Shown here: positions 10,023 through 22,136 of the stretch, piece after piece
Position numbering within the stretch: position 1 is the first letter of the stretch
Layout of the letters: each line of letters opens with the position of its first letter
Source of the DNA: Monocercomonoides exilis
Lineage: Eukaryota; Preaxostyla; Oxymonadida; Polymastigidae
Assembly (NCBI GenBank): GCA_001643675.2
Contig: LSRY02000038.1
Coordinates: 752,001-816,000 of the forward strand
DNA length: 64,000 nt
Direction: 5' to 3'
Made by a program: the position numbers and the translations under genes
Notes under the pieces: generated by a model
What the model saw: only the letters and a program-made list of their open reading frames with translations
The model's database searches: none
What the model was told of the DNA's origin: nothing

Positions 10023-13000
10023 ATGGGCAGGATGCAGATGTGGCAAATGGCAGCAGCGCTGATATGCGGGGTGTGGGGGGCGGTGGTGTGGGATGAGGTG
10101 TGTGTGGGGTACAGGAAGTCGCCGGCGCGAGGGATTGGGCCGTCGCCGCGGGAGAGCCTGGCGATGGTGGGGGTGCGGTCGGCGGAGGACGGGGCGGAAC
10201 TGGTGTACTTTGTGGCGGGGGTGGGGCAGACGGGGGCGTACACGCGGAATGTGTTTGCGTACAACACGAAGACGCGGGACTTCAACCCGATTGAGACGAA
10301 CAGCGGGGTGGGGACGCCGGAGCGGAAGAACTTTGTGTGCTTTGTTGACGGGCGGGAGATCTATGTGTGGGGCGGGGAGGGGCCGAGCGGGCTGTCGAGC
10401 GAGATGTTTGTGTTTGACACGCAGGAGAACACGTGGAAGAAGGTGGAGCAAGGGGGAGTGCGGCCGTCGGCGCGGCAGGGGGCGCACTATGCGGTGGCGG
10501 AGCGGAAGGTGTATGTGTTTGGGGGGCGGGATTTTGCGGGGAAGCAGCGGGACGTGTGGGAGTGGAGCATGGACGCGAAGGGGTGGAGGGAGGTGAGCTG
10601 GAGCGCAGGGGCAGAGGTGCCGGAGGAGCGGAGCGGGGGCGGGGCGTATGCGACGGGGTCCTGCTTGTATGTGTTTGGGGGGCTGACGAAGTCGGGGAAG
10701 AGCACGCAGGAGGTGTACCAGCTGGAGCTTGGGAGCGGGGTGTGGAGTTTGTGCAAGACAGTGGATGGAGGCGGGGCAGAGGTTGTTGTGAGGAGCCGGG
10801 TGGAGGCGGGGCTGGGGCAGTACGGGACGTGTGTGTATGTGTTTGGGGGCTTTGACTACGGGGCGGAGGCGTGCACAGTGGGGGACTTTGTGGTGCTGGA
10901 CTTTGGGGGAGCAGACGCGACGAAGGAGGTGGTGGCGGAGGTGGTGAGTGTGGAGGACGAGGGGCTGTGGCGGCGGCGGTGCGGGGTTATTGTGATGGAG
11001 GATGCAGCAGTGGCGGGGAAGCGGGTGGGGTTTATATTTGGGGGAGACAAGGACGGGGAGAAGCTGGGGGACATGATTGAGGTTGAGTTCAACACAGTGA
11101 GTGGGAGTGGGAGTGGGAGTGGGAGTGGGAGTGGGAGTGGGAGTGGGAGTGGGAGTGGGAGTGGGAGTGGGAGTGGGAATGAAAGGGAGAATGGAGGGAA
11201 GAAGAAGAACAGGCTAGAGCTGAGGTTTGAGGAGATCGCGCGAAACATGCCGACAGTGCCGCAGCCGCGGTCGCACCACCGGGCGCTGGCGGTGGAGAAC
11301 AAGATGTGGATCTTTGGGGGGATTGGGGAAGGCGGGGTGCTGCTGAACGACCTGCACAGCTACGACTTCGGGACGCAGAGGTGGAGTGCGGGGGAGACGG
11401 AGAAAGGGTCGCGAGAGGCGCCATTCCTGTACGACTTCTGCATGTGCGAGCATGCGGGGCGGCTGTTTGTGTATGGGGGGTATGGGAAGAACTCGGAGAC
11501 GGGGAGTGTGGAGGCGAAGAACGACCTGTGGGCGTACTCGTCGGTGACGCACCGGTGGCGGGTGATTGAGCCTTTGACGGACTTCCGGTGCCCGGCGGTG
11601 ACGAACGGGATCGGGCTGGTGCTGCACAAGACGATCTTCATCATCGGGGGGTTTGTGGGGACGGAGCCGTCGAACGAGGTGTGGCGGTTCTCGCTGGTGA
11701 CGCAGAAGTGGATGCGGATCCGGACGAAGTATGTGCCGAAGGCGCAGTTTGACATGGAGAAGGACCCGCCGGTGTTTGTGCGGCCGTCGTATGAGAACAG
11801 CGGAGGAGAAAGGAGAGGAGAAGGGAATGAATGGGATGTGGACACAGAGACGCTGAACAAGCGGAAGATGGCAGAGTTTGTGGAGCGGATGAAGAAAGAG
11901 ATTCGGGATTTGGAATGGGAAGGGGGAGAAGAAGGGGAGGTTGTGGACTTTGGGAAGATTGGGGCGAAAGGGAATGGGAAAGGGAAAGGGAAAGGGAAGA
12001 GGGTGCTGAACAGCAAGCAGCAGCGGCTGGCAGAGAAGGGGATGCTGGGATCGAATGTGGAGTATGAGCTGGAAGGGCGTGAGGGAGGGTTTGTGTTTCC
12101 GACGACGCGGCGGGTGGGGGGCGGAGAGGACAAGTGGGATCTGCTGCTGATTGGCGGGGGCATCTCGGGGTATAAACAGTCGATTGGGCGGGTGGACCAG
12201 CTGCTGGTGGACTTTGCGTGCGACGACGCGTCGTTCTACATGGACACGGAGAACAGCACGCGGGCGCTGGCATACTACAGCGACCCGATTGAGCTGGGGG
12301 TGGGGGCAGGGGACGGGGCAGCGATGTTCTACGAGAGCTACACGGTGGCGACGGACGAGGGGTTTGTGTCGTACGGGGGGCTGGATGTGGACTACCCGCA
12401 GAGCTGTGTGACGTATGTGGAGCTGAAGAACGTGAGTGCGCCTGTGGTGCGGCGGCAGGCGGGGGTGGGCGGGGAAGGGTTCCTGAAGATGGCGGGCGGG
12501 GCGGCGGTGGTGTTTGGGCGGACGGTGTATGCTTTTGGGGGGCTGATCATCGGGAAGAACATCCCGACGGAGCAGCAGCCGCACAACCAGATGGTGGTGG
12601 TGGAGCTGGCGGGGGCGTTCCACTGCTCGCCGGGGACGTATGCGTTGGACGGGGGGGATGCGACATCGGCGTGTGTGGCGTGCGGGGTGGGGTCGTTCAA
12701 CAAGAAGTGGAAGCAGAAGGAGTGCACGCTGTGCCGGGCAGGGTCGGTGGCGCGGTGGGTGGGGGCGTCGTCGCCGTACCACTGCAAGTCGTGTCCGGCG
12801 GGGTACTACAACAACCGGGAAGGGTCGGGGACATGCACGCCGTGTGGGGAGAGTGCGTCAGTGGCAAATGGGAATTATGAGGGGAATGAGGTGATTGTGA
12901 AGAAGACAAGAAGGGTTATGGGAGGTGATGGAAAGGGGAGGAGGAACAGCAACAATACAACACAATTGAACAGTGATGAAGATGAAGAAGAAGAAATAAA

Positions 13001-15111
13001 GAAAACGGGGGAAGAGGGAGAGAAGTATTGTCCTGTGGGGTCGACGACGAACAAGGCGATGTTTCCGCCGGCGGCAGAGACGGATGTGCAGCCGCCGTTC
13101 TACCAGACGATGGACGGGGTGTCGTATGTGGTGATGATTGTGTGCTATTTGGGGGGCATTGGGCTGGGGGTGGTGATTGGGGCGCTGCTGTGTGTGTGCC
13201 CGTGCCGGGAGCACATCTGGCTGGTGGATGTGTTTTCGGAGTCGAACCCGGCACACTACGACAGGACGACGCACAAAGCGCCGCAGATTATGCGGAAGTC
13301 GAAGGTGGGGGCGTTTGTGACGGCGACGTTTGTGACGTTTCTGGTGTGCTCGATGGCAGATATCATTGTGGAGTTTGCGCTGAACAACATCACGGAGACG
13401 AAGGCGCTGATCTCGTCGGCGATGTACCCGCAGCGGAAGCTGGATGAGGCGACGATGGACAGCATGGAGTTTGTGATTACGATGAAGGACATGCATGCGA
13501 CGTGTGTGCGGGGGGTGAAGGATGTGGGGGAGACGACGGGGTATGGGGAGTGTGCAGACACGCTGAAGATCTCGACACAGAACTTTGTGAATGCAAGTGT
13601 GCCATTGAATTTTATTTTATTTGTTATTATTAAATTGTTGTTATTGAATAAAAGGAGGAGGAGAGCCGTTTGACATCAAGTGCCGGCAGACGCCGTCGAA
13701 GAACATCTTCCACAACACAGTTGCCGACTGCGAGATCCGCCTGGCAGCAGGGCTGAGCAAGATGGACTTTGGAGGAAGTGGAGGAGGAAATGGAAGTGGA
13801 AGTGGAGGAGGTGTTGGAGATGGGGCAGGGCCGAAGATCTTTGTGGAGTCGACGGAGGAGGAGGCGCATGCGTTTGCGGTGTATGCAGGGATGCGAGTGG
13901 ACACGGGGATCCAATTTGAGAAGGCGGGGGACCGGATGTCGTTCCAGAGCATTGCGGCGAAGACGGAGACGGGGGATGCGATCAAAGGGAAGACGCCGCT
14001 GCGGTTTGTGTTCTCGCTGATAGCGTCGTTCTTTGTGGATGCGCAGAACGAGGAGCACCAGGGGATGCAGATAGTGTCTTCGTCGTATGCGCTGGGGTCG
14101 ACGGCGACGAACGACGACATGTTTGTGGACTACGGGCTGATGGTGGAGGTGGACTTTGAGCGGGACATCGACATCCTGCAGACGAGCTGGACGGCGCGGA
14201 ACAAGTGGTTCACGTTCTTTGCGAACATGCTGTCGACGCTGATGGGGTTTATGGGGATCTTCTCGGCGGTGGTGTGGATTGTGCAGAAGGTGATGCTGGC
14301 AGACGTGAAGGGGGCGCGGGTGTTGCGGGAGTTTATGTGGCGCGACCCGGACTTGCCTGGGGAGGGAGGGGAAGGAGATGAGAAAATGGAGAAGGATAAG
14401 ACGAAAATGAAGGGGAAAGAGATGGAGACGGAGATGGAAGAAGAGGAAGAAGAGGAAGGGAAAGGAGAGGATGAGAAGGAAATGACAGCGAGTGGGAAAG
14501 ACACAGGGCTGATGTCTTCTGGAACAATAGAGGCAGACTCATCTCATTTATCACATAGAGAAGAGGGAGAAAGGGAGAAGGGAGAAAAGGAGGGAGAAAA
14601 GGAGGGAGAAAAGGAGGGAGAAAAGGAGGGAGAAAGAGGAAGGAGTGGGAGTGAGTTTGTGCTTCGGCCGATTGGAGGGCTGGGGGCGATGCCGATTGGG
14701 AATGCGCAGACAGCCACTTCACAATCGTCGCATTCATCTCAAGTGACTCACACATCTCAACTGAGTCATTCGTCGCATTCATCGACGGGCAGGGTGTCTG
14801 TGGTGGGAGAAGAGGAAGATGAGGAGGAAGATGCAGGAGAAAAGAGAGAAGCAGGAGACGTAACAACAACAACATCATCATCAGGGCTGTTGGGGATGAC
14901 GGCAGAGGATGGCCTGTATGGGCTGCCAGCACCGCCGTCGGCGCAGGGCGGGAAGCGGGGCGAGGGGAGCAGAGGGCAAAGCAGAGTTGGGAGCAGAGTT
15001 TGGAGCAGAAGAGGAAGCAGAGGAGACGGGGTGGTGACGCCGAGAGAGGAGGAGGCAGAAGGAGGGCAGATGGCATTCACGATGACGAATGTGGCGAAAG
15101 AGTATTCGTGA
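10023..15111 (+). CDS. Kelch-repeat, cysteine-rich multi-pass membrane protein (left copy)
   Basis: Proposed join 10023..13596 and 13655..15111. The ATG at 10023 opens a signal-peptide-like sequence (MQMWQMAAALICGVWGAVVW). Kelch repeats follow at about residues 50-350 and 400-570, with hallmark blades such as KVYVFGGRD, LYVFGGLTK, MWIFGGIGEG, LFVYGGYGKN and IFIIGGFVG. A (Ser-Gly)n tract separates the two sets. A cysteine-rich domain (CSPGTY...CKSCPAGYY...CTPCGE, residues about 865-945) resembles GCC2/GCC3 or TNFR-like ectodomain repeats. Membrane segments lie near residues 1033-1060 and 1093-1120; another lies in exon 2 (nt about 14206-14300). The tail is highly charged (EKEG repeats, Ser/His-rich). 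The 58-nt intron restores the frame as ...NAR-GGEPFDIKC. The gene is strikingly G-rich, with G at most third codon positions. I infer a cell-surface receptor or adhesin-like protein; the ligand is unknown. Confidence 0.8.
11098..11178 (+). repeat. GGGAGT hexanucleotide repeat encoding Ser-Gly
   Basis: A perfect 6-bp repeat inside the kelch gene that encodes alternating Ser and Gly between the two kelch blocks. A 6-bp unit keeps frame when copies are gained or lost. The right arm has a longer, mixed version at 26330-26545. Confidence 0.9.
13597..13654 (+). other. Proposed 58-nt intron in kelch gene
   Basis: It begins GTGTGCC and ends AATAAAAG. It is AT-rich in an otherwise GC-rich gene, and removing it joins two long open frames in phase 1. 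The same sequence is at 23844-23901 in the right arm. The composition contrast supports an intron over a frameshift; the exact donor could be checked by cDNA. Confidence 0.7.
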
Positions 15112-15130
15112 GATAGAGAAAAGAGAAGAA

Positions 15131-15536
15131 GGGGAGGAAGAGGGGAGGAAGAGGGGAGGAAGAGGGGAGGAAGAGGGGAGGAAGAGGGGAGGAAGAGGGG
15201 AGGAAGAGGGGAGGAAGAGGGGAGGAAGAGGGGAGGAAGAGGGGAGGAAGAGGGGAGGAAGAGGGGAGGAAGAGGGGAGGAAGAGGGGAGGAAGAGGGGA
15301 GGAAGAGGGGAGGAAGAGGGGAGGAAGAGGGGAGGAAGAGGGGAGGAAGAGGGGAGGAAGAGGGGAGGAAGAGGGGAGGAAGAGGGGAGGAAGAGGGGAG
15401 GAAGAGGGGAGGAAGAGGGGAGGAAGAGGGGAGGAAGAGGGGAGGAAGAGGGGAGGAAGAGGGGAGGAAGAGGGGAGGAAGAGGGGAGGAAGAGGGGAGG
15501 AAGAGGGGAGGAAGAGGGGAGGAAGAGGGGAGGAAG
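15131..15536. repeat. 11-bp minisatellite (GGAAGAGGGGA), roughly 36 copies
   Basis: An almost perfect 11-bp tandem repeat directly after the kelch stop codon, with purines on one strand. Because 11 is not a multiple of 3 and no unit contains a stop, all frames stay open, giving spurious ORFs on both strands. The right arm has a shorter array (22137-22371, about 21 copies). It may lie in the 3' UTR. Confidence 0.9.
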
Positions 15537-16270
15537 GAGAGATGAAAATGGAAAATTTTCTGTTTTTGCTGAGTGAGTGAGTGAGTAGGTGGGTGAGTGC
15601 ATTTGATGTTATTTGTTTATGCCCTGCCGCGCATCTGGGATACGCATTTGATGCTTGCTCCTGCCATTTCTTTTTCTTTTTCTTTTTCTTTTTTTTCCTG
15701 GTGGATCTGAGCAGAAAGAAAGGTGGATGCAGCGTTTTATGTGTGTGCCGGGCTCGTCCGGGGAAGTGGCGTCTGCCGGCTGGAGGCAGAGCTGTGCGGT
15801 GCATCGATAATCTTGCTTGTCTTTATTTCGCTCCCTCTCCCGTCGTACATTTGTCTTCATGAAAGTGTTTTTATTTCCACTCGTATTTTCATGTTTTGCA
15901 TGTATTTTTATGTTGTGCTATGCTTTGCATTTTGTTACAAATTGTTTGTTTAATTTCATAAGAATTTATAAGAATTTATAAGATTTATTAAGACTTTGTT
16001 TTGCTTTGTTTTTGTTTGCTTTTTGCTGCTGGGCTGGCAATCAGCATGCTATTTTGTCTGGCCTCGCAGCTTCAGATGGTGGCCTGCTGCGTTTTCTCTT
16101 CACTTCGCTTTTTTTTTATTTTCTTTTTTCTTTTTTGAGCAGAAGGATCATCCAGACACCAAACCTTGCCTTTTATTTTATTTATCTTTATTTTTTATTA
16201 ATTTTTTGGGGGGAAGGGGAGGGCAAGTTGGCGCAAATGCTAGAAAAACTTCGGAGGGTTGGGCTCTCAG

Positions 16271-16342
16271 AAACCAGGAAACCAGGAAACCAGGAAACCA
16301 GGAAACCAGGAAACCAGGAAACCAGGAAACCTGGAAACCTGG
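16271..16342. repeat. 8-bp tandem repeat AAACCAGG, nine copies
   Basis: Seven AAACCAGG units followed by two AAACCTGG units. The same array, in reverse complement and with the same copy number, is in the right arm near 21331-21402, supporting recent origin or homogenisation of the inner arms. Confidence 0.88.
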
Positions 16343-16999
16343 AAGCACACGAAACAAAAAGGAAAACAAAGCATAGAGCCATAAAATGGGGTTTCTCATT
16401 CAACTTCTTTTGATGGCCAAACACAAATCGGAAGATCTTTTGTGAAGTGCGGAAACGGCAAAGCCTGCCAAAGAGCTGGCGTGGTGCATTTTGGCAACCT
16501 CTCCAGAAAAACACAAAAGCAGAAAAAGCAAAGTCATCAGGTGCAGGCGTCGCATTGCAAAAAGGCTGCAGATAAAATGCTGCCAAAAAGCGAATGCAGT
16601 CAGATCACAACTTAAAGTAACATTCAGAAACTCGTTTTTGTTTCAGATTTTCTGCAATTAAATGCATTAATATAACATTATAGGTCCTGTTAGGTGCGAA
16701 TTTTCTGTTTTTGTCATGCATCCTTTTTAAAGAAAAAAAAATCTATAGGGTTATCTTTTTAATGGGACATTTTTCTTTATTGGCACTTTTTCGAAAAGAA
16801 CAAACAAAACTACAACACTTCTTGATATGGGAATGTTAGTAATTTGGAGTTACTATAAGTCTGCCTGAAAGTGTCTGACTTAGCTTGTTTGCACTATTCG
16901 ATTTGTTGTGAGTTCCACGTAGTTGCAAGCATTCATCGCGTTGGTTCCTGTTGTGTGGTCTTCTGAGGGTTCTTTAATCCTATTCTGAAAGAAACCATA

Positions 17000-18221
17000 T
17001 GTGATTTGTGCAGATTGTGTGTTTGTCAGTGGTTTTATTGTTTCCTGTGTGTGAGCTGACTGTGATGGGAAGCCTGTAGAGAGGTTTGGAGGAGCGAAAG
17101 ATGGCTGTTGTGGGTATTGGGTTGGATTTGTATGGGGTTGCGGCGGAACAAGAAGCATGTTTGCCATATTTGCTGCGATGTTGGAATGGAAATAAGAGCG
17201 TGACGGGGCATGTGCGCTTGGTGAAAGCTATGCATATTTCGCAATGAGAATTTCTGGGACTTCTTTCAGCGTGAGCGCGGATTCAGTTAAATTTTTAAAT
17301 AGTGTACGGTCTGAATTCCTCCGGGATTCCCACCTGTGTCATGCCAAGCCTTGCTAGCTTCCTGATTCCCGATGTCTTCAATGGTGTGTGATGAGTTGTA
17401 TTCAATAGGAAGGTGTCTCTAGATTCATAGGTCCTCTTCGCTCTTTCCCAGAGGCAAATAATGGTGTTTACTTGGCACACTTTTACGTCTAATTTCTTTA
17501 GGTATGGAACAGTGAGGTAACTTGGTGGTAGAGATGTTTTTATCTTTGCATGAAAATGAATTGCTTCACTATCAAATATTGACTTACTCATAGAGATTTG
17601 TTCTAGCTCATGAAAACGGCAGGCTGTGAACAGAGTATTGAGTAGGATGTACGTCACTGTCAAGTCGAAGAATGATAAGAAGTTGTTATCTTGTTGGGAG
17701 TTATAGTAATTGAAAATCAGGGAGAGGGAACACATGTAAGTGACGGGGGTTCGCTGTTTGTGTGATTTGTGAAACGAGCGGAACAATGTCATGATAATTA
17801 GCACTTTACCGATATCCTCTCCATAGGCAATTCTGGAGAAGAGGGAAACAGCTGATCTCGATGCGCAAAGGCAGGAGGAAGGGAAGCCCTTCTCTTTTAA
17901 CTTCATAAAAAGCGTTGTTCATGTATTGCACCATTCGACGAAGTCATCAGGAAAATCACCACGGTTCTCTTCCATCCAGGCTTGGGCAAAATGCGCAAAG
18001 TCAAATAAGTTTGCAGTCCATGTTGATAGAACCGCACTGTTTAAGGACTCGACAATTAAGTTCTGTGGGACATTGCACTTTTGAATACTGCTCCTCCGCC
18101 ATAGTTCCCCTCTTTTGGCTACCAATTCAGTTAGGCCGCTAAGAATGTACCCGGTGGCAGCGATGCTCCCGTCCTTTTCAGCCCCATTCCTGCCTTCAAT
18201 ATCCTTCGTGAATCGTTCCAT
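17000..18221 (-). pseudogene. Tyrosine recombinase (YR) of DIRS-like element
   Basis: The N-terminal core-binding part reads AVLSTWTANLFDFAHFAQAW. After a stop near 17919 it continues as the catalytic part. LNTLFTACRFHELEQIS fits the box A arginine region of the phage-integrase fold, FRPYTI fits the later R-x-x-[HY/S] box, and YFHSNIAANMANML, in a shifted frame, would hold the terminal tyrosine. The reaction would be strand exchange integrating a circular DNA copy without target duplication. At least one frameshift after PYTI and two stops break it. Family assignment rests on motif order beside an RT; the recombinase boxes are divergent. Confidence 0.62.
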
Positions 18222-18479
18222 ATCTCACAGCGTGTAGTCATCTTCTTGTAAAACGGGGTCCACGCCTGATTCCTTTACGCCGGAAGAAGAATCACCGCCC
18301 TCGCGTTCTCCTCTTCGATTTTCTTTAGAGCTGGAAGTATCAGAGGAACTGGTGGATGTACAAGAGTGACTCCTTTACCCCAGTCTGCTTAAAGACCGTC
18401 CTCTACGATGGGGCTTCCTGGCCCATACCAAATTACAAACTTTTTGTTTCTCTCGGTTGCAAATACGTCTTGTTCGATC

Positions 18480-19720
18480 TTTATATCAAGTACTCGTTCC
18501 ACTTTTGCAAGAGCATCTTTTGTGATCTCGTAATCTCCTGCCAGCTGAAATCTTGATAAGGTGTCTGCTGTTGTGTTCTTCGTTCCCTGAAGATGAACTG
18601 CCTTCAGTTGAATGTTCCATTCTCTGCAGGTCGTCCAAATCCTCCAGAGGAGAGAGAGGAGGTTTGCTTACATTGTCCAACGATTGAGGTCTAAAACGGC
18701 TGTCGAGTTGTCCGATCTTATAAGAATGCTTTAGACTTTGTATTTGATGAAGAGGTGATGGAAATTGTTGAAAGCCAGAGGAATTGCCAGCATCCCCTTG
18801 AAATTGGAAGATTGAGTGGAGAATGTTGGGCCGAATGTCTGGTGGAAGTGGTGAAGAGAGTTTCCTATTCGTTGAACGGCACCACAGGCTCGAGGAGAAG
18901 CCTCTGTCGTCAATATTGCGTCTGGTTTGGAGAAAGAAACCCAAGGTCTCTCCTCCATCCTCCTCAGTCAGGCCTTCCAGTATTGAAGTTGGTTCATTAT
19001 TGAGTGATTGAGTATCATAGTCCCAGTCCATCCTGTTTTCTTGACTGCTGCATTGAGTGTCTTGTAAAGTTTGTTCATCTGAAGTGAAGCATCTTTGTGT
19101 ACGTACCGAATTGCACTTATGGAGCCAACGAGTGAGGCGAAATCCTTTGTCTTGACCACTGCTGATTTCCTTACCAAGTTTAACCACAGTTTTATATCCT
19201 TTTGCAAAGCTATACTGCGTTCTCTTTCTTCTGCAACCATCTTTGTCCTTGTCTTCCATGTCCATCCTAGGAAGTAGAATGTTTTCCTGGGATTTAGCTT
19301 GCTCTTCTTCATATTGAAGATCAATCCCAACTTGCCAAACAAGTCGACGATTTCTCCTGTAGCCCTCCGTAAAATGTCCTATTTCTCGTGGATCAGTATT
19401 ACATCGTCCAGATTTGCCATGCACCTGATGTTCCATCTCCTGCGTATTTCTTGGACCACCTTCCTCATCAGCTTTGTGAACACTCTTGGCGAGTCTTTGT
19501 AGCCAAAGGGAAGTCCTTTGAAGGAGTAGGTGTTCTCTCTGAATCTGAAAGCTAGAAAAGGGGGGGAAGTCCGAAAGAACTGGAACAAGGAAGTGGGCTT
19601 GAGAAAGATCTATTGTTGTCGCATAATCTCCTTCGTGAAGCAATCTCTCCAATGTTCTATGATCGTCTGATTTGAAGTGCGCATCCTTTATTGCCTTGTT
19701 AAAGGGATGGCAGTCCAGGA
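18480..19720 (-). pseudogene. Reverse transcriptase-RNase H of DIRS-like element
   Basis: Pieces in several frames give KGLPFGYKDSPRVFTKLM (RT fingers/palm, the LPFGL-SP block), then NLDDVILIHE, where the usual Y-x-D-D is N-L-D-D, then LGLIFNMKKSKLNPRKTFYF and LGWTWKTRTKM (thumb entry). Further on, DAILTTEASPRACGAVQ and SILIRSDNSTAVLDL match RNase H motifs containing acidic catalytic residues, the first with T-E replacing the expected D. Frameshifts and stops occur between nearly every block. Order and motifs fit Ty3/DIRS-group reverse transcriptases. No methyltransferase domain was recognised. Confidence 0.72.
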
Positions 19721-20048
19721 TTTGTCAATATTTCCCGTTCTTCTTCCTGATGAAAAATTGTGTGTTCAGGCATCATGTGTCCTCTTCTCCAATTACGCAT
19801 AAGATGTTGTTTGAGACACTTTCTTTTATCCAATTCGCACATACTACCTCCTCCCTCTTTGTGCCAACAAAACCCCTTTGCAGTTTGACTTCTCGAATTG
19901 ATCTCTCTTTCGCAAATTTCCCTTTCCATATAGGGCGGACCCCGTTGTTGTTAGACTCTTGACGCCAATGCTCCTCCTCTCCGCGGCAAACAGCTGGGTC
20001 CTTCCACCTATTGTGGTCCCTTGCTCCATCTGCTTTTGGATGATCTCC

Positions 20049-20721
20049 CTATCTAACTCTGTGGTCTTGGAGATATTCGTGAGCTGACAGGGGCAGGTCC
20101 AATGCTTCGGGCCGGAAGCCGAAAAAATCTTCTTCGGTTGGGAAGTTAGCGTTGTGAGGGCTGCGAACGAGCTCTTCTTGCTTCGAGAATTGGTTTGATC
20201 TTGGAGAGCTTGTCTCCGGAAACAGTGGGGTCTTCTGTATCGGCTCGTTGTGCTCTTGCTGCATCAAATCCGTATTCTGCTTGGATTCTGGAATGTCTGG
20301 CTTCCTGAAACGCGTCATTCACAAGCATCATCGCGTCTGACAGTCTTTCAGTCCTTTCTGGTTTGTCTCGATGGGTTAGAATTAATGCTTTTACTGCTGG
20401 TATTAAGCAGCGTTCAACTCTCCACCCACTCGAATTGAGTGCGTCTCTTATCCAGTTAGAGGATCTTGAAAACATATGGACCTCGGATGGGATGAATGGG
20501 GGAAAGGCAAAGGGTTCATAAAATGAGATTGTGTCAGCCGTATCGGATGAGTCGATTTTCAAATCAAAAATAGAATCAGAGGTGTCTGACCTAAATAACC
20601 CCCTGCATAGTGATACAAAATAATCTTTTTCATTGGTAGACGGTCCGGTGGAGGGATCTCCTGTCGAAGATTGAGTTTGTTGATGTGGCGATACACTGCC
20701 TAAGGAGGTGGGTAACAGCAC
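20049..20721 (-). pseudogene. Gag-like ORF of DIRS-like element
   Basis: A 191-residue frame from 20721 runs into a second frame (to 20049) by one shift. The sequence is Ser/Asp-rich at the start, then has SNWIRDALNSSGWRVERCLI and KALILTHRDKPERTERLSDA, a helical region of the kind found in DIRS/PAT Gag proteins. It precedes the RT as expected for ORF1. There is no zinc knuckle. The assignment relies mainly on position. Confidence 0.5.
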
Positions 20722-22136
20722 ACAAGTGCCGCCTGTTTATCCGCTGAGAGTAAAACTACTTCCCAATCCCAATGCAGGTCCTGTTGCAGTGCTATCTATT
20801 TCCATGATCTGGTGAATGATTGAGCCCAAATTACTAACATTCCCATATCAAGAAGTGTTGTAGTTTTGTTTGTTCTTTTCGAAAAAGTGCCAATAAAGAA
20901 AAATGTCCCATTAAAAAGATAACCCTATAGATTTTTTTTTCTTTAAAAAGGATGCATGACAAAAACAGAAAATTCGCACCTAACAGGACCTATAATGTTA
21001 TATTAATGCATTTAATTGCAGAAAATCTGAAACAAAAACGAGTTTCTGAATGTTACTTTAAGTTGTGATCTGACTGCATTCGCTTTTTGGCAGCATTTTA
21101 TCTGCAGCCTTTTTGCAATGCGACGCCTGCACCTGATGACTTTGCTTTTTCTGCTTTTGTGTTTTTCTGGAGAGGTTGCCAAAATGCACCACGCCAGCTC
21201 TTTGGCAGGCTTTGCCGTTTCCGCACTTCACAAAAGATCTTCCGATTTGTGTTTGGCCATCAAAAGAAGTTGAATGAGAAACCCCATTTTATGGCTCTAT
21301 GCTTTGTTTTCCTTTTTGTTTCGTGTGCTTCCAGGTTTCCAGGTTTCCTGGTTTCCTGGTTTCCTGGTTTCCTGGTTTCCTGGTTTCCTGGTTTCCTGGT
21401 TTCTGAGAGCCCAACCCTCCGAAGTTTTTCTAGCATTTGCGCCAACTTGCCCTCCCCTTCCCCCCAAAAAATTAATAAAAAATAAAGATAAATAAAATAA
21501 AAGGCAAGGTTTGGTGTCTGGATGATCCTTCTGCTCAAAAAAGAAAAAAGAAAATAAAAAAAAAGCGAAGTGAAGAGAAAACGCAGCAGGCCACCATCTG
21601 AAGCTGCGAGGCCAGACAAAATAGCATGCTGATTGCCAGCCCAGCAGCAAAAAGCAAACAAAAACAAAGCAAAACAAAGTCTTAATAAATCTTATAAATT
21701 CTTATAAATTCTTATGAAATTAAACAAACAATTTGTAACAAAATGCAAAGCATAGCACAACATAAAAATACATGCAAAACATGAAAATACGAGTGGAAAT
21801 AAAAACACTTTCATGAAGACAAATGTACGACGGGAGAGGGAGCGAAATAAAGACAAGCAAGATTATCGATGCACCGCACAGCTCTGCCTCCAGCCGGCAG
21901 ACGCCACTTCCCCGGACGAGCCCGGCACACACATAAAACGCTGCATCCACCTTTCTTTCTGCTCAGATCCACCAGGAAAAAAAGAAAAAGAAAAAAGAAA
22001 AAAGAAATGGCAGGAGCAAGCATCAAATGCGTATCCCAGATGCGCGGCAGGGCATAAACAAATAACATCAAATGCACTCACCCACCTACTCACTCACTCA
22101 CTCAGCAAAAACAGAAAATTTTCCATTTTCATCTCT

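Larger units (their letters stand above)
9941..16847 (+). repeat. Left arm of a 17.8-kb palindrome
   Basis: This stretch matches the reverse complement of 20826-27702. The outer edge is at ATGATCAG, just before the kelch gene; the inner edge is at GTTAGTAATTTGG, after which the two sides differ completely. From about 13535 inward the arms look identical except for microsatellite copy number. From 9941 to about 13535 they differ by scattered substitutions and by repeat length. The arm carries one complete kelch-protein gene, an 11-bp and an 8-bp tandem repeat, and an AT-rich inner tail. Confidence 0.92.
16848..20825 (-). mobile_element. DIRS-like tyrosine-recombinase retroelement, degenerate, in palindrome loop
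   Basis: The 3978-bp loop between the palindrome arms is filled almost edge to edge by a minus-strand element: gag-like ORF (from 20721), reverse transcriptase plus RNase H, then tyrosine recombinase ending near 17000. RT/RH together with a tyrosine recombinase instead of an integrase defines the DIRS order. Coding begins about 100 bp from one loop edge and ends about 150 bp from the other. The inverted terminal repeats such elements carry should therefore lie inside the inner ends of the arms. Many frameshifts and stops show it cannot act alone. Confidence 0.72.

Noticed and set aside
11214-12782. Long minus-strand open frames opposite the kelch gene (Arg/His/Pro-rich).
   Set aside because: They are a by-product of the high GC content and codon bias of the real gene; no domain, and the same shadows occur in the right arm.
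15089-15804. Long open frames across the 11-bp repeat on both strands (Arg/Glu/Gly-rich or Pro/Leu/Ser-rich).
   Set aside because: An 11-bp unit without stops keeps every frame open; these are compositional shadows.
16848-20825. A Ty3-type LTR retrotransposon or a retrovirus-like element.
   Set aside because: No integrase or protease motif and no direct LTRs; the downstream gene has tyrosine-recombinase motifs instead.
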